Shown: positions 36,423 to 45,625, counted from the stretch's first letter. The stretch: DNA of 64,000 bases from Pedobacter arcticus A12 (GCF_000302595.1 NZ_JH947125.1:164884-228883); one strand, 5' to 3'. Translations and numbers: made by a program. The notes: a model not told the origin generated them from the sequence alone.

Positions 36423-36809
36423 TTAGTTACTGTTTTTTATAATCCTCAAAAAGCTTTTCGGTAGAAACCCATACCCTTCTAATTCCCAATTGGCCGGAAC
36501 TTTTATATTTCCCCAGCTACTTACATCGAAATTGTTTTTGTAAAAATCAGTTGGACGTTCAGCTGGAGCTGGCACCCATTTAAACTTCCATAGTCCGTCT
36601 AGCGAAATGAAATTCTCAGGCGAAAGTCCTGCTTGTTTTGCCATCTTTTCAGAAGAATAGGACATAAAGCCAGCGTGAGTATTCTCCTTATTTTCTGAAA
36701 TTACATTTGGGTTTTCGATGTAATGATAAATATCTTGTTTAAGCGCTTGAGAAAATCCCAGTTGGGAACTTAAAGCATAAAATAATGTAAAAAGAATAAG
36801 GTTTTTCAT
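36423..36809 (-). pseudogene. Remnant of a LacZ-type GH2 beta-galactosidase (internal deletion)
   Basis: Only the first part of a large GH2 enzyme remains: signal peptide (MKNLILFTLFYALSSQLGFSQ), an N-terminal region (DIYHYIENPNVISENKENTHAGF) and the start of the sugar-binding domain (SLDGLWKFKW, KVPANWELEGYGF). At this point LacZ-like proteins normally continue with a PIY motif and some 900 more residues, but here the reading frame runs 14 codons and stops. In the next frame the same DNA reads RVWVSTEKLFEDYKKQ and then a stop at 36427-36429, which looks like a genuine protein C-terminus. The simplest view is a deletion joining the 5' end of the gene to its own or a neighbour's 3' end out of frame, near 36475. 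No catalytic residue is left. Confidence 0.7.
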
Positions 36810-36927
36810 GAATTTTAAAAAAATAGCTGTATTTAAATTAGATGGCTTGACGATTAATCTAAGTCCGTCTTTTTAAATTTTGGAGCGCTTTATGGCGCTT
36901 TATTGTCTTATATGTTGTTAAAAAAGT

Positions 36928-38460
36928 CTAATGTTCAATGGTTATCTCATCTGGCCATGGAACCTGTTTTCCGCTAGCTTTAAAAGTTGGCATTTGTGCT
37001 TTTTGCGCCTTTAATTGTTTGGTTAATAAGCGGGCTAAGGCCTTTGTTTTCTTTGGTAGTTGTTTGGATAAGTCATGTTCTTCTTTGATGTCGTTTTTTA
37101 GATTGTATAATTCCAGCTGAGCATATTTTTCGAAGTAAATCAGCTTCCAGTCTCCCTGCCTTATGGCGGTCATAAACGAGTTATCCTTAGCCCCATTCCC
37201 TCCGCCCCAATTATTAGGGAAATTCCAGATTAAAGATCGCTTATTGCTGATTTTTTGCGGATTCTTAATAAACGGAACCATACTTTTGCCATCTAGTTTT
37301 TGCTGGATTACATAGTTTTTAATACCTGCCATTTCTAAAAGAGTAGGATAAAAATCTTCCATAATCACTGGCTGGCTAGCAACGCTTCCAGCTTTGCTCA
37401 CGCCATTCCAAAAAACCATCATTGGCTCGCGGATACCTCCTTCGTATAAAGAGCCCTTTCCGCCACGCAAGGGATAATTTTGGGTGTTTGAGCGTCCTTC
37501 TCTCGGGGGATGAGAATAACCTCCATTATCAGACATAAACACAATAATGGTGTTTTTGTCTAGCTTGTTCTGCTGTAGATAATCCATCAGATCGCCTAAA
37601 CTTTGGTCCATACCTTCTACCAAAGCACAATAGGCCGCTTCGGGTGCGGTGTAACCTTTATCCAAGTATTTTTTAATAAATTTTTGATCAGCGTTGTAAG
37701 GCAAGTGGACAGCATAATGCGCCATATAAAGAAAAAATGGTTGTTTCTTCATTTGTGCGGTATCCATTGCCAATATGGCTTCTTTGGTTAAATCTTCTGT
37801 AAGAAAGGTCGAAGTTCCCCAATACTTTTTAAGATGAGGGAGGTCTGCTTTTACATTATAATGGTTTGGGTTATGGCCAAAATCATCTTCAGCTAAATAG
37901 GAAGCTGGATTTCCGGCAGCACCTCCGCCAATGTTTTTTACAAAACCTAATTTTAGTGGGTCAGCGCCGATGGATTGGTATGCACCGAAATGCGCTTTTC
38001 CGCATTGAACGGTATAATAGCCGTTATCTTTTAATACCTGTGCAAGAGGCGTTGCGTAAACACTTTTTGATTGACCTGAAATCGGCGACAAGCCATTAAC
38101 GTTCCAGTCGGGTATTTGTAATACATCGTCCTTTGGGTCAACCATCCTATCTTTCATAGATACCCAATTGGTTACATTGTGTGTTGCCGAATTTAAGCCC
38201 GACATTAAACTTACCCTTGAAGGTGTACATATGGAGGTGGCATATGCATTGGTAAACTTTACCGATTGTTGGGCTAATCTTTCCATGTTCGGAGTATGGA
38301 ATTTTAGGTTTGCGGTGGTTATGCTATCCCAAAAGGGAACGGAGGTATCTTGCCAGCCCATATCATCTACTAAAAAGAAAATAATATTAGGTTTTTGTTG
38401 TGCGGATAATCTCAGCGTTAGTAATAATGTAAAAATTAGTAAAAAAATACTTTTTATCAT
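36928..38460 (-). CDS. S1-family sulfatase (Cys type), paralogue of the gene at 24740
   Basis: Secreted sulfatase of 510 residues with a signal peptide ending LSAQ. Landmarks: FFLVDDMGWQDTSVPFWDS, formylglycine precursor Cys78 in CTPSR, CGKAHFG, LYMAHYAVHLP and FMSDNGGYSHPP. Most of the protein aligns without gaps to the sulfatase at 24740, differing by scattered conservative changes, so the two derive from a gene duplication. A candidate HTCS operator lies upstream at 38635-38672, in the same orientation as at the SusC of the neighbouring locus. A weak hairpin (AGCGC/GCGCT near 36884-36900) follows the stop. Confidence 0.92.
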   Translation of the reverse strand: MIKSIFLLIFTLLLTLRLSAQQKPNIIFFLVDDMGWQDTSVPFWDSITTANLKFHTPNMERLAQQSVKFTNAYATSICTPSRVSLMSGLNSATHNVTNWVSMKDRMVDPKDDVLQIPDWNVNGLSPISGQSKSVYATPLAQVLKDNGYYTVQCGKAHFGAYQSIGADPLKLGFVKNIGGGAAGNPASYLAEDDFGHNPNHYNVKADLPHLKKYWGTSTFLTEDLTKEAILAMDTAQMKKQPFFLYMAHYAVHLPYNADQKFIKKYLDKGYTAPEAAYCALVEGMDQSLGDLMDYLQQNKLDKNTIIVFMSDNGGYSHPPREGRSNTQNYPLRGGKGSLYEGGIREPMMVFWNGVSKAGSVASQPVIMEDFYPTLLEMAGIKNYVIQQKLDGKSMVPFIKNPQKISNKRSLIWNFPNNWGGGNGAKDNSFMTAIRQGDWKLIYFEKYAQLELYNLKNDIKEEHDLSKQLPKKTKALARLLTKQLKAQKAQMPTFKASGKQVPWPDEITIEH

Positions 38461-38919
38461 TTCTTTGATTATTAGGAGTCTTTTAAAGGTTGTTGTGTTA
38501 CGCTGATGGGTACAACTAGCTAAAAAAGAGCTGTTTTGTTTAATATATTCTAATCGATTTAAATTTTAATTACCTCAGTAAACAGAGCAGTTGGAAGTTG
38601 TTGCAAATTAATGAGCTACATACGCATCAATGGTGGTGGTTCTCGTAAAAAAAGGGGGTATAATCCGTAAGATGCATTTTTTAATCTTTATATCTGAAAG
38701 GCAAAGTCAAACTCAAATTTTTCGTCTTTTTTGGATTCGAAGTTTTTCAGCAAATATTTAGTGCTCCTTAAATGACAAGGATAAGATGCTTAAAATCTAA
38801 ATCGTAAAAAACTATTTGCCTCAGATTCTAAGGTTCATCAATTTTTTGGAAATTATTATATATGTATTTGATTTAGCAATCGATATTTATAACTTCGGGC
38901 AAGTTATTTTAAACCAATA
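38461..38919. other. Divergent intergenic region between sulfatase and HTCS genes
   Basis: 459 nt with no convincing ORF. It holds a candidate HTCS operator (38635-38672) oriented toward the sulfatase. A -7-like element TTAATTTG lies on the minus strand at 38611-38604, at nearly the same distance from the operator as in the SusC promoter. The last 250 nt before the HTCS start are AT-rich with no clear element. Confidence 0.5.
38635..38672 (-). promoter_or_regulatory. Candidate HTCS operator upstream of the sulfatase gene
   Basis: On the minus strand it reads TCTTACGGATTATACCCCC (38672-38654), 18 of 19 bases identical to the element before SusC at 49789-49807. A second, weaker half (GAGAACCACC) starts 21 bp after the first GATT. 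The shared sequence, orientation and spacing point to one regulator, most likely one of the two AraC-type HTCS proteins. Confidence 0.6.
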
Positions 38920-41900
38920 TTGACCCGCTTCCTAACTTTACAAGTAATCCTGCTATTGTTTGGTGTCTGTTCATATGCCAGTATTCAGCATTTGGATACC
39001 AGCAACGGACTATCAAACAACGAGGTAACCAGTATATATCAAGATCATAAAGGTTTTGTATGGATAGGAACCTACGATGGGCTTAACCGATTTGATGGGT
39101 ACAAATTCATTACTTTCCGGCACAGTTTATCCAACTCAAACTCTCTGATCAATAATACAGTACTCTGCATCGAACAAGATAGCAGCCGTAATTTATGGAT
39201 AGGGACAGAAGGAGGCGTGAGCAGGTATGATATACTGAATGCAAAATTCGATCAGCTGAGATTTTTTGATCAAAAGAGCCGTAAGGTAGAGGGTGTCAAA
39301 GGAAGGGTGAATATGATTAAAGAGAGCTCTCCGGGAACTATAGTAATTGCTTCTGAAACAGCTGGTCTTTTAATCTATAAATCAAACTCCAACTTTGCTA
39401 AAAACATTCCCATTTGGATAAATAATAAAGCGGTATATAACTATAACGCGGGGGCAGTTACTGTTGGCCCCGATAAAAAGATTTGGGTGCTGGTAAATGG
39501 TTTAGGACTTTATACTTATGAGGAAAAATCAAAAAGGTTGGTGCGTAGAGAAGGCGCCTTAAAAGCTGGTAACTTTATATTAGCAGACGATTTCAAAAAT
39601 ATATGGATTGGAACCGACAAGGGATTATATAAATATGCCAGTACCGGAGAATTATCCATTTCAAAGAAGAATATAAAAATAACACATCTTAGTATAGATC
39701 AAGAAAAGAAGTTGTGGATATCTTCAGATGGCGAAGGCGTACTTATACTGGACATTCCAAAAAATAATTTTTATAACTATAAACCGAAAAATCAGAACCG
39801 CTTTTTAGAAAATCCGGTAGTTTATACCACTTTTGAAGATAAAGAAGATAGAAAATGGATAGCAAGTTTAAGAAGCGGGATCGTACTGATTGATGAAAAT
39901 AAATTGTTTTTTCAAACCTACTCTCATGTACTGGATAACAAAACTAATTTAAATGCTGATTTTGTTTTGGCTATATGTAAGGATAGTGAGGGAAGTTTGT
40001 GGGTGGGAACAGATGGGAACGGGATAAAAAAATGGGATGAAGAAATGAAAAGCTTTATCAGCTATCAACACCAACCCGACAATAGCCAGTCCATCAGTAA
40101 CAACAAAGTAACGGACATTATCGAAGATAAGAAAGGCGATATTTGGATCAACACCTGGTCTGGCGGTGTAAATAGGCACATTAAGAAGCAGAATGGGTTT
40201 AAAAACTATAAGCTATACAATACAAAAACTAAATCTTTTGACAGATTTGGATGGCGAGTATTTGAGGACACAAACGGTACGATATGGGCAAGTTGTTTTA
40301 ACGGCGGATTGTATTGCTATAACCCTTCTACCGATAACTTTGACTTATTTGACGATGGGTTAAAAAGCGTATTGTGCTTCGCTGAAGATAAAAACGGTGA
40401 TTTGTGGGTAGGAAACCGGACATCTGTAATTAAAGTTGATAGAATAAAAAAGAAACATATCTCATTTTTCATAGGTTATCAAATAAGGGCGATTCACCAA
40501 GATGCAAAAAGTCAAATCTGGGTAGGTACAGAAGGAGGGGGGCTACTTAAATTTAATCCGCAAACCAAAACTTATCAACGATTTACCGTAGAAAATGGAC
40601 TTTCTAATAATTCTATACTTAATATCCTTGAGGACAAAAATGGCTTTTTGTGGATGAGTACCTATAATGGAATCAGTAGTTTCAACATCAGTACGCAAAA
40701 AATTAACACCTACACTAAATCTGATGGATTACAGAATAATCAGTTTAATTACAACGCGGCCTTTGCAATTTCTGATCATGAATTTGTATTTGGTGGAATT
40801 AAAGGGTTTAATGTTTTCAATCCTTTAGATGCAGACCGGAGTCATTTTAATATTAAACCTTTCAACATAAGCCTTGATGGTATTAGAATCAACAACGTAG
40901 ATATCAAAGAAAACGCCCGTTATGTCACTAAAGTTAATTCTGATCGAATTACTGTTTTGACTATTCCTTATTCGCAGGCGAATGTTTCTTTTGACTTTGT
41001 GATGCCAGAATTCTCTTCAGCGGATAAGATTCAGTACGCGTTTTTGTTAGGCGGATTGGAGAAGAATTGGAATTACAGCCAAAATATAAGAGCTGCGAAT
41101 TATGGTAGACTCCCGATAGGTAACTATAAGCTATATGCAAAGTCGACAGATAGAATGGGAAATTGGCTGTCGCCAATACACCTGCTTGATATTAGGGTTT
41201 TAGCACCTTGGTATCTGACCTGGTGGGCTTATGCAGTATATGTAGGTCTGGTAGTTGGCGTATTTGTGTTATATTATAGGTACAAGGCAGAAAAGCGTGA
41301 AACAGAATATAGAATTTTAGAATCTATACGAGAAAAGGAACGCGAAAAAGAACTGAATGAAAAGAGACTTGCTTTTTTTACAAATATCTCGCATGAGTTT
41401 AGAACACCGTTAACGCTTATTTTAAATCCTTTACAAGAGCTAATAGTGCAAAACAATCCGACGGCAGAACTGGATATCGCTTACAGAAGTACAAAAAGAT
41501 TGATGAACTTAGTTGATCAGCTACTACTTTTTAGAAAGGTAGAGAATGAGTTTGGGGAGCCGAGTTATTCAAAAGTGGATTTCGTTTCCTTTTGTAAAGA
41601 AATTTATTCTTATTTCACACAACAAGCCGAAAGTAAACATATTGAATACAGCTTTTTATGTGCCTATGAGAAGCTAGACTTGCAAATAGATCGCGGAAAA
41701 ACAGAGATAGCCTTGTTTAATATATTAGGAAATGCGATGAAATTCACGGGTGATGGCGGAAAAATTAGTGTAGAAATAAGTACAAATGAGCAACAAGTGT
41801 TCGTAGAGATTAAAGATAATGGAATAGGAATAGCCAAAGAAGTGGGCGAGAAGCTGTTTGATAATTTTTATCAGATAAAACCTGATAAAAAAGTAAAATC

Positions 41901-42954
41901 TAGAGGATTTGGGATTGGCCTTTATCTAGCTAAAAAAATCATTGAGCAACAAAATGGTACAATATCCTATAAAAGCGAATTAGGCAAAGGAACCGTTTTT
42001 TATATCAGCCTTCCGCTAGTTAATGAATTGTCGATATCCACGATGGATAACTTGGAAAATACTTTTAGTTTGACCAGTCTTGGAGAAATAATAAATCCGG
42101 AAACATTAGATCCTGCGATAAGAGAAGAAGATAAGAAGACACGTCCCAACGTAGCCATTTCTGAAAAGAAATCTCTTCTCATCATTGATGACAACACCGA
42201 GATCAGACAGTACATCAAAGATATTTTTAGCCAGAACAACATCATTTACGAAGCAGATAACGGCTTAACTGGATTAGAAATGGCTCAGAAACTGTTACCA
42301 GATTTGATTATTTCTGATTTAGCAATGCCAGGATTAACCGGGGTTGAACTCTGTCAAAAAGTAAAGAATGATATCAATATCAGCCATATTCCTATTGTAT
42401 TGCTGACAGGGAACAATACAAAAGAGGCAAAACTTGACGGGATCGAGAGCGGTGCTGTAGATTATATCGTAAAGCCTTTTGATAAAGCTCTATTGGTCGC
42501 TAAAATCACAAGCTTATTAGATAATAATAATAGGCTTCAACAGTACTTTTTGGAAGCGATTACCTTACAAAACAGTAGTTCAAAAGTGCCTTCAGAATTC
42601 AAGTACTTTTTGGATAGGTGCATCACTATTATTGAGTCAAACATAGATAATAATGATTTTAACGTCCAAAAATTAGCCACGGAAATGGGGATGAGCCATT
42701 CGAATCTTTATAAAAAGGTTAAAGCAATTTCAGGCTTAACGGTTAACGCGTTTATCAGGTCCATCAGACTGCGTAGAGCAGCTGTTTTGATGCTGAAAAG
42801 CAATTATAACATCAACCAAGCTTCATTTGAGGTAGGTATCGCCGATGTTAAATATTTCCGTCTGCATTTCTTTAAACTCTTTGGGCTGAAGCCTTCAGAA
42901 TACATCAGAAAATACAGGAATAATTTTAATCAGGATAGCACTATTGTTCGATAA
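38920..42954 (+). CDS. Hybrid two-component system regulator (HTCS) 1
   Basis: Single-chain sensor and transcription activator of 1344 residues spanning the inner membrane. Domains: signal peptide (1-20), two seven-bladed Reg_prop propellers (about 25-700; repeats such as GFVWIGTYDGLNRFD), Y_Y_Y domain (about 700-770), a transmembrane helix (WWAYAVYVGLVVGVFVLYY, about 768-786), HisKA with His825 in NISHEFRTP, HATPase_c (NILGNAMKF, FGIGLYLAKK), receiver with Asp1133 in ISDLAMPG, and an AraC-type HTH (about 1235-1335). The start is TTG: no in-frame ATG lies between it and the preceding stop at 38890, and the signal peptide begins here. Its signalling half is almost identical to HTCS 2. It presumably senses an oligosaccharide released in the periplasm. 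Confidence 0.93.
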   Translation: MTRFLTLQVILLLFGVCSYASIQHLDTSNGLSNNEVTSIYQDHKGFVWIGTYDGLNRFDGYKFITFRHSLSNSNSLINNTVLCIEQDSSRNLWIGTEGGVSRYDILNAKFDQLRFFDQKSRKVEGVKGRVNMIKESSPGTIVIASETAGLLIYKSNSNFAKNIPIWINNKAVYNYNAGAVTVGPDKKIWVLVNGLGLYTYEEKSKRLVRREGALKAGNFILADDFKNIWIGTDKGLYKYASTGELSISKKNIKITHLSIDQEKKLWISSDGEGVLILDIPKNNFYNYKPKNQNRFLENPVVYTTFEDKEDRKWIASLRSGIVLIDENKLFFQTYSHVLDNKTNLNADFVLAICKDSEGSLWVGTDGNGIKKWDEEMKSFISYQHQPDNSQSISNNKVTDIIEDKKGDIWINTWSGGVNRHIKKQNGFKNYKLYNTKTKSFDRFGWRVFEDTNGTIWASCFNGGLYCYNPSTDNFDLFDDGLKSVLCFAEDKNGDLWVGNRTSVIKVDRIKKKHISFFIGYQIRAIHQDAKSQIWVGTEGGGLLKFNPQTKTYQRFTVENGLSNNSILNILEDKNGFLWMSTYNGISSFNISTQKINTYTKSDGLQNNQFNYNAAFAISDHEFVFGGIKGFNVFNPLDADRSHFNIKPFNISLDGIRINNVDIKENARYVTKVNSDRITVLTIPYSQANVSFDFVMPEFSSADKIQYAFLLGGLEKNWNYSQNIRAANYGRLPIGNYKLYAKSTDRMGNWLSPIHLLDIRVLAPWYLTWWAYAVYVGLVVGVFVLYYRYKAEKRETEYRILESIREKEREKELNEKRLAFFTNISHEFRTPLTLILNPLQELIVQNNPTAELDIAYRSTKRLMNLVDQLLLFRKVENEFGEPSYSKVDFVSFCKEIYSYFTQQAESKHIEYSFLCAYEKLDLQIDRGKTEIALFNILGNAMKFTGDGGKISVEISTNEQQVFVEIKDNGIGIAKEVGEKLFDNFYQIKPDKKVKSRGFGIGLYLAKKIIEQQNGTISYKSELGKGTVFYISLPLVNELSISTMDNLENTFSLTSLGEIINPETLDPAIREEDKKTRPNVAISEKKSLLIIDDNTEIRQYIKDIFSQNNIIYEADNGLTGLEMAQKLLPDLIISDLAMPGLTGVELCQKVKNDINISHIPIVLLTGNNTKEAKLDGIESGAVDYIVKPFDKALLVAKITSLLDNNNRLQQYFLEAITLQNSSSKVPSEFKYFLDRCITIIESNIDNNDFNVQKLATEMGMSHSNLYKKVKAISGLTVNAFIRSIRLRRAAVLMLKSNYNINQASFEVGIADVKYFRLHFFKLFGLKPSEYIRKYRNNFNQDSTIVR

Positions 42955-43036
42955 TTTGCTTGTCTCAGGGATTTACAATTCCTAATTATCTATGACATTT
43001 ATTAGTTTTAAAACTGTTAAATGTAACGAAAGAGCG

Positions 43037-43519
43037 TTAATTACCAAATTCTGCTACGTAATAACCTTGGTCTTCGGCCGCACCTATTTCTTTAGCATCA
43101 GGGTTCATCATCGATTTACAGTGACTTACGCTCTGTTGCCAAGCATTTACTGCTTTTTCAGCGTTAAAATATCCCTGCGCTAAAATCTCTCCAATGAAAA
43201 CTCCATCATAACCGGCATCATAAACTCTGTCACTTGGTGTTTTTCCTGAAAGCGACACATGATCAAAATATTTTGATATGAACATGTCTGTAGCATGTTT
43301 TTTAGCAGCAGTTTCCAGTTGTGTGTTAATTAAAAGGGGCGAAACGGCTGGCATAAATTCATCTCCACATTTACACCCCGAAACTCTCAATATGTTTATT
43401 TGTTGCATCACTAATTTCGATCGCTTTTCGCCAGCTGGTAGCTCCTCTTTTTTACAACCTGTAACGGTGGTATAAAAAAGGATAAATAAAATTTTAATCA
43501 GGTTTTTACTATTCAACAT
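43037..43519 (-). CDS. CAP/SCP-domain lipoprotein
   Basis: A 160-residue lipoprotein with lipobox VTGC at Cys22. The rest is a CAP (SCP/PR1-like) domain: LVMQQINILRVSGCKCG, LETAAKKHATDMFISKYFDHVSLSGKTPSDRVYDAGY, IGEILAQGY, AVNAWQQSVSHCKSMMNPDAKEIG. The family's acid/histidine cavity residues are largely recognisable (H in KKHATDM, E in GEILAQG, H in VSHCKSM). Bacterial CAP proteins have no settled function. It follows GH16 after a strong terminator, so it may depend on read-through, and converges with HTCS 1. Confidence 0.85.
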   Translation of the reverse strand: MLNSKNLIKILFILFYTTVTGCKKEELPAGEKRSKLVMQQINILRVSGCKCGDEFMPAVSPLLINTQLETAAKKHATDMFISKYFDHVSLSGKTPSDRVYDAGYDGVFIGEILAQGYFNAEKAVNAWQQSVSHCKSMMNPDAKEIGAAEDQGYYVAEFGN

Positions 43520-43540
43520 ATAATTTTGAAACGTATAAAA

Positions 43541-43565
43541 AAGGGGGTTTAGTTACAACCCCCTT
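43541..43565 (-). terminator. Terminator after the GH16 lipoprotein gene
   Basis: Perfect 9-bp stem AAGGGGGTT / AACCCCCTT with a 7-nt loop, followed on the minus strand by six T. It separates the GH16 gene from the CAP gene. Confidence 0.88.
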
Positions 43566-43581
43566 AAATTTAAATATTTAA

Positions 43582-44406
43582 TTACCAATTTCGCTCACGT
43601 CCAATGGAAATGTTTTTTCCGCTAAACGTAGTGTTGCCAGAAGGACCCGGAGATCCGCTAGCTCCTTCCATCTGCATATTGATAATAAGCCACATCGGCT
43701 TATTTACAGCATTGCTCATGACATGACCGGCAACCCACACATTATCGATATAATAGTGACACTCTACATCTGTTGCATTTATCTTGTGATACCAGGCTTT
43801 ATAATTGTGATAATTTCCAGCGTTTGAAACAGCAGTTAACTTTTCTTCCCAGGAGCCATCATAAGTGTTTTGCCAAACAATTGATTTTCCTTTGAACTCC
43901 ATAATGTCACTTTCTGGAGGCCATGAGCTCACACCCGTAATCCAAAATGCTGGCCATGTACCTTTTACTGTTGGAACCTTGAAATCTCCTTGAACAGTGT
44001 AAGCAGAAAACTGGTCGTTGATTGTTATTTGTTGTTTTGCATGGCAGGCTCCCGAGTAATACCAGATGGGTACATTGGTAAAGCCATTAGCCGTACTGTT
44101 TCCCGGAGAGGAAGAAAGGCGGGTTGCTTTAATAGTTAGCACACCTCCCGAAAGAGAAAGCTGACTATGGTTAGATGAACTGCCAACCATCCTTGCGGTC
44201 CCATTATGATCCGTTCCCCATGGATAATTATAGTTCCATTTTGAGTCAAAAGCAGTGTAATTGGCAAAGGAGCTTCCGTCTAAAATGATTTCCCATGCTT
44301 TTACACCTTCTTTTACAGTGTTTTCCGCTTTCTCTTTTTTACAAGATAAAACGGCGAGGCAGATAAATCCGCCGGTGATGATTGATTTTAAATTCTGATT
44401 TTTCAT
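43582..44406 (-). CDS. GH16 family lipoprotein, endo-beta-glycanase
   Basis: A 274-residue lipoprotein with lipobox VLSC (Cys22) and a GH16 beta-jelly-roll catalytic domain (about 35-270). The active-site motif ExDxxE is present as ESDIME: nucleophile Glu165, Asp167 and acid/base Glu170. Other GH16 features are the aromatic TWPAFWITG before it and the cleft strand MWLIINMQMEG. GH16 enzymes hydrolyse internal beta-1,3 or beta-1,4 bonds in laminarin, lichenan, galactans, agars or carrageenans. The neighbour GH43 suggests a beta-galactan, but no subfamily is assigned. A candidate HTCS operator lies 72 bp upstream. Confidence 0.82.
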   Translation of the reverse strand: MKNQNLKSIITGGFICLAVLSCKKEKAENTVKEGVKAWEIILDGSSFANYTAFDSKWNYNYPWGTDHNGTARMVGSSSNHSQLSLSGGVLTIKATRLSSSPGNSTANGFTNVPIWYYSGACHAKQQITINDQFSAYTVQGDFKVPTVKGTWPAFWITGVSSWPPESDIMEFKGKSIVWQNTYDGSWEEKLTAVSNAGNYHNYKAWYHKINATDVECHYYIDNVWVAGHVMSNAVNKPMWLIINMQMEGASGSPGPSGNTTFSGKNISIGRERNW

Positions 44407-44458
44407 TTTACTTAATTATTGGTTTTATTTTTATGTAAATAAATACTCCATATTAATA

Positions 44459-44488
44459 GGAAAATGACCGATTTGGTGGGCAGAAATC
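44459..44488 (-). promoter_or_regulatory. Possible HTCS operator upstream of GH16
   Basis: Minus-strand GATTTCTGCCC (44488-44478) followed about 22 bp later by a CATTTTCC half. Position relative to the start codon (72 bp) is as for the GH43 element. It is the weakest of the four candidate sites. Confidence 0.35.
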
Positions 44489-44541
44489 ACATACTATCAA
44501 GCTTTCTTAACCGGATCTGATTTGTTAAAAGGGCATTTATT

Positions 44542-45522
44542 TTATTTAGTATTACTAATAATCGGCACACCGTTGGCATTTAGATGTAATGGTAACCAGA
44601 GATATTTCGAGCTTTTTAAATCCAGCTTATTCCACATGTCAGCAATGAAAAAGAATTTTCCGGGCTTCCCAATTACTGGCAACACGAATGTACTTTGAGC
44701 GTAGAATGTTTTATCTGCATCTTTTCCTACACAGGGATTCGTTTGTGTTGTCCAGTTGCCTAAAATGCTATCCGCGGTTGCGTAGCTTGCTTCGTTGGGT
44801 GACCAGCCAGTGCATCCCGAGCTAACCAAATAGTATTTAGAATTGTACTTAAAAACTGCGGGTGCTTCGCGTTTATCACCTATTAGTATTCTTATGTCTG
44901 TTTTGGTGTGGCTTAAATAATCATCGGTTAATAAACTGATGTGCATCGTTGCGTTTTCTTCTGAAGAGTAGAAATGGTAAGCTTTTCCATCGTCATCTAC
45001 AAACAAAGTCATATCTCTAGCCATATTGCCGTTTGGTCTAACACTTCCTTTGTAAATAAAGGGCCCCACAGGCGAATCGCTTATTGCAACACCAGATCGG
45101 GCGTAAGAATAATCTTCAGAGTCAATGTGCATCCACATTACAAATTTCTTAGTCTTTTTATTATAGATAACTTTTGGGCGCTCAATCACTTTTGAGGTAT
45201 GTAGGTCATGCTTTTTATCTACCTTGTTGGAAGGAAGTACGACACCTTCAAATTTCCAATTCTTAAGGTCTTTAGACGAGTAACAGGAAACCCCACCTGC
45301 CTTCACTCTGTAGTTTTCCCAGTCAGAGTCCGGGACTTTATAGGTGGGGCCGGATTTTAGTTCTCCATACCAATAGTAAGTTCCTCCATAATACAAGATA
45401 CCTCCGCCATGAGCATTTATAGCGTTGCCATCCGTGTCGGTCATCATTTTAACTTTAGTAGATTGGCTAAGAGCAACAAATGTGTTTAGCATTAAACAGA
45501 AAGAAATAATTAGTGTTCGCAT
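44542..45522 (-). CDS. GH43 family enzyme, resembles exo-beta-1,3-galactanases (GH43_24/34 type)
   Basis: Secreted 326-residue enzyme with a signal peptide ending ALSQ. It carries the five-bladed propeller motifs of the galactan-active GH43 branch: DTDGNAINAHGGGILYYGG (29-47), YWYGE (50-54), GVSCYSSKDLKNWKFEGVVL, the block VIERPKVIYN with Glu114, MARDMTLFVDDDGKAY, REAPAVFKYNSKYYLVSSG, and FYAQSTFVLPV. In characterised members of this branch the glutamate of the ERPKV block acts as catalytic acid and the usual aspartate base is missing. The enzyme would trim galactose from beta-1,3-galactan such as arabinogalactan backbones. Divergent from HTCS 2, with a candidate operator 71 bp upstream. Confidence 0.8.
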   Translation of the reverse strand: MRTLIISFCLMLNTFVALSQSTKVKMMTDTDGNAINAHGGGILYYGGTYYWYGELKSGPTYKVPDSDWENYRVKAGGVSCYSSKDLKNWKFEGVVLPSNKVDKKHDLHTSKVIERPKVIYNKKTKKFVMWMHIDSEDYSYARSGVAISDSPVGPFIYKGSVRPNGNMARDMTLFVDDDGKAYHFYSSEENATMHISLLTDDYLSHTKTDIRILIGDKREAPAVFKYNSKYYLVSSGCTGWSPNEASYATADSILGNWTTQTNPCVGKDADKTFYAQSTFVLPVIGKPGKFFFIADMWNKLDLKSSKYLWLPLHLNANGVPIISNTK

Positions 45523-45592
45523 ATTTTTTAAAAAAGGTTAAGGGTAAGGTTAGCTTGATACAAGGTTAAGGCTAAAGTGTTGGACAGAAAGT

Positions 45593-45625
45593 GGTGGAAA
45601 TCGTTTTGTTTAGGGGCAAATTCGG
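45593..45625 (-). promoter_or_regulatory. Candidate HTCS operator upstream of GH43
   Basis: On the minus strand GAATTTGCCCC is followed 21 bp later by GATTTCCACC. The half-site spacing and distance to the start codon match the SusC operator. A -7-like TAACCTTG follows the second half by 24 nt. The same DNA contains a direct repeat GAAATCGTTT (45597-45606 and 45646-45655) and, nearer the gene, three AAGGTTA copies (45534, 45546, 45562). Confidence 0.5.

Noticed and set aside
36884..36900. AGCGC/GCGCT hairpin after the sulfatase at 36928
   Set aside because: Only 5 bp of stem and no T-run; not enough to call a terminator.
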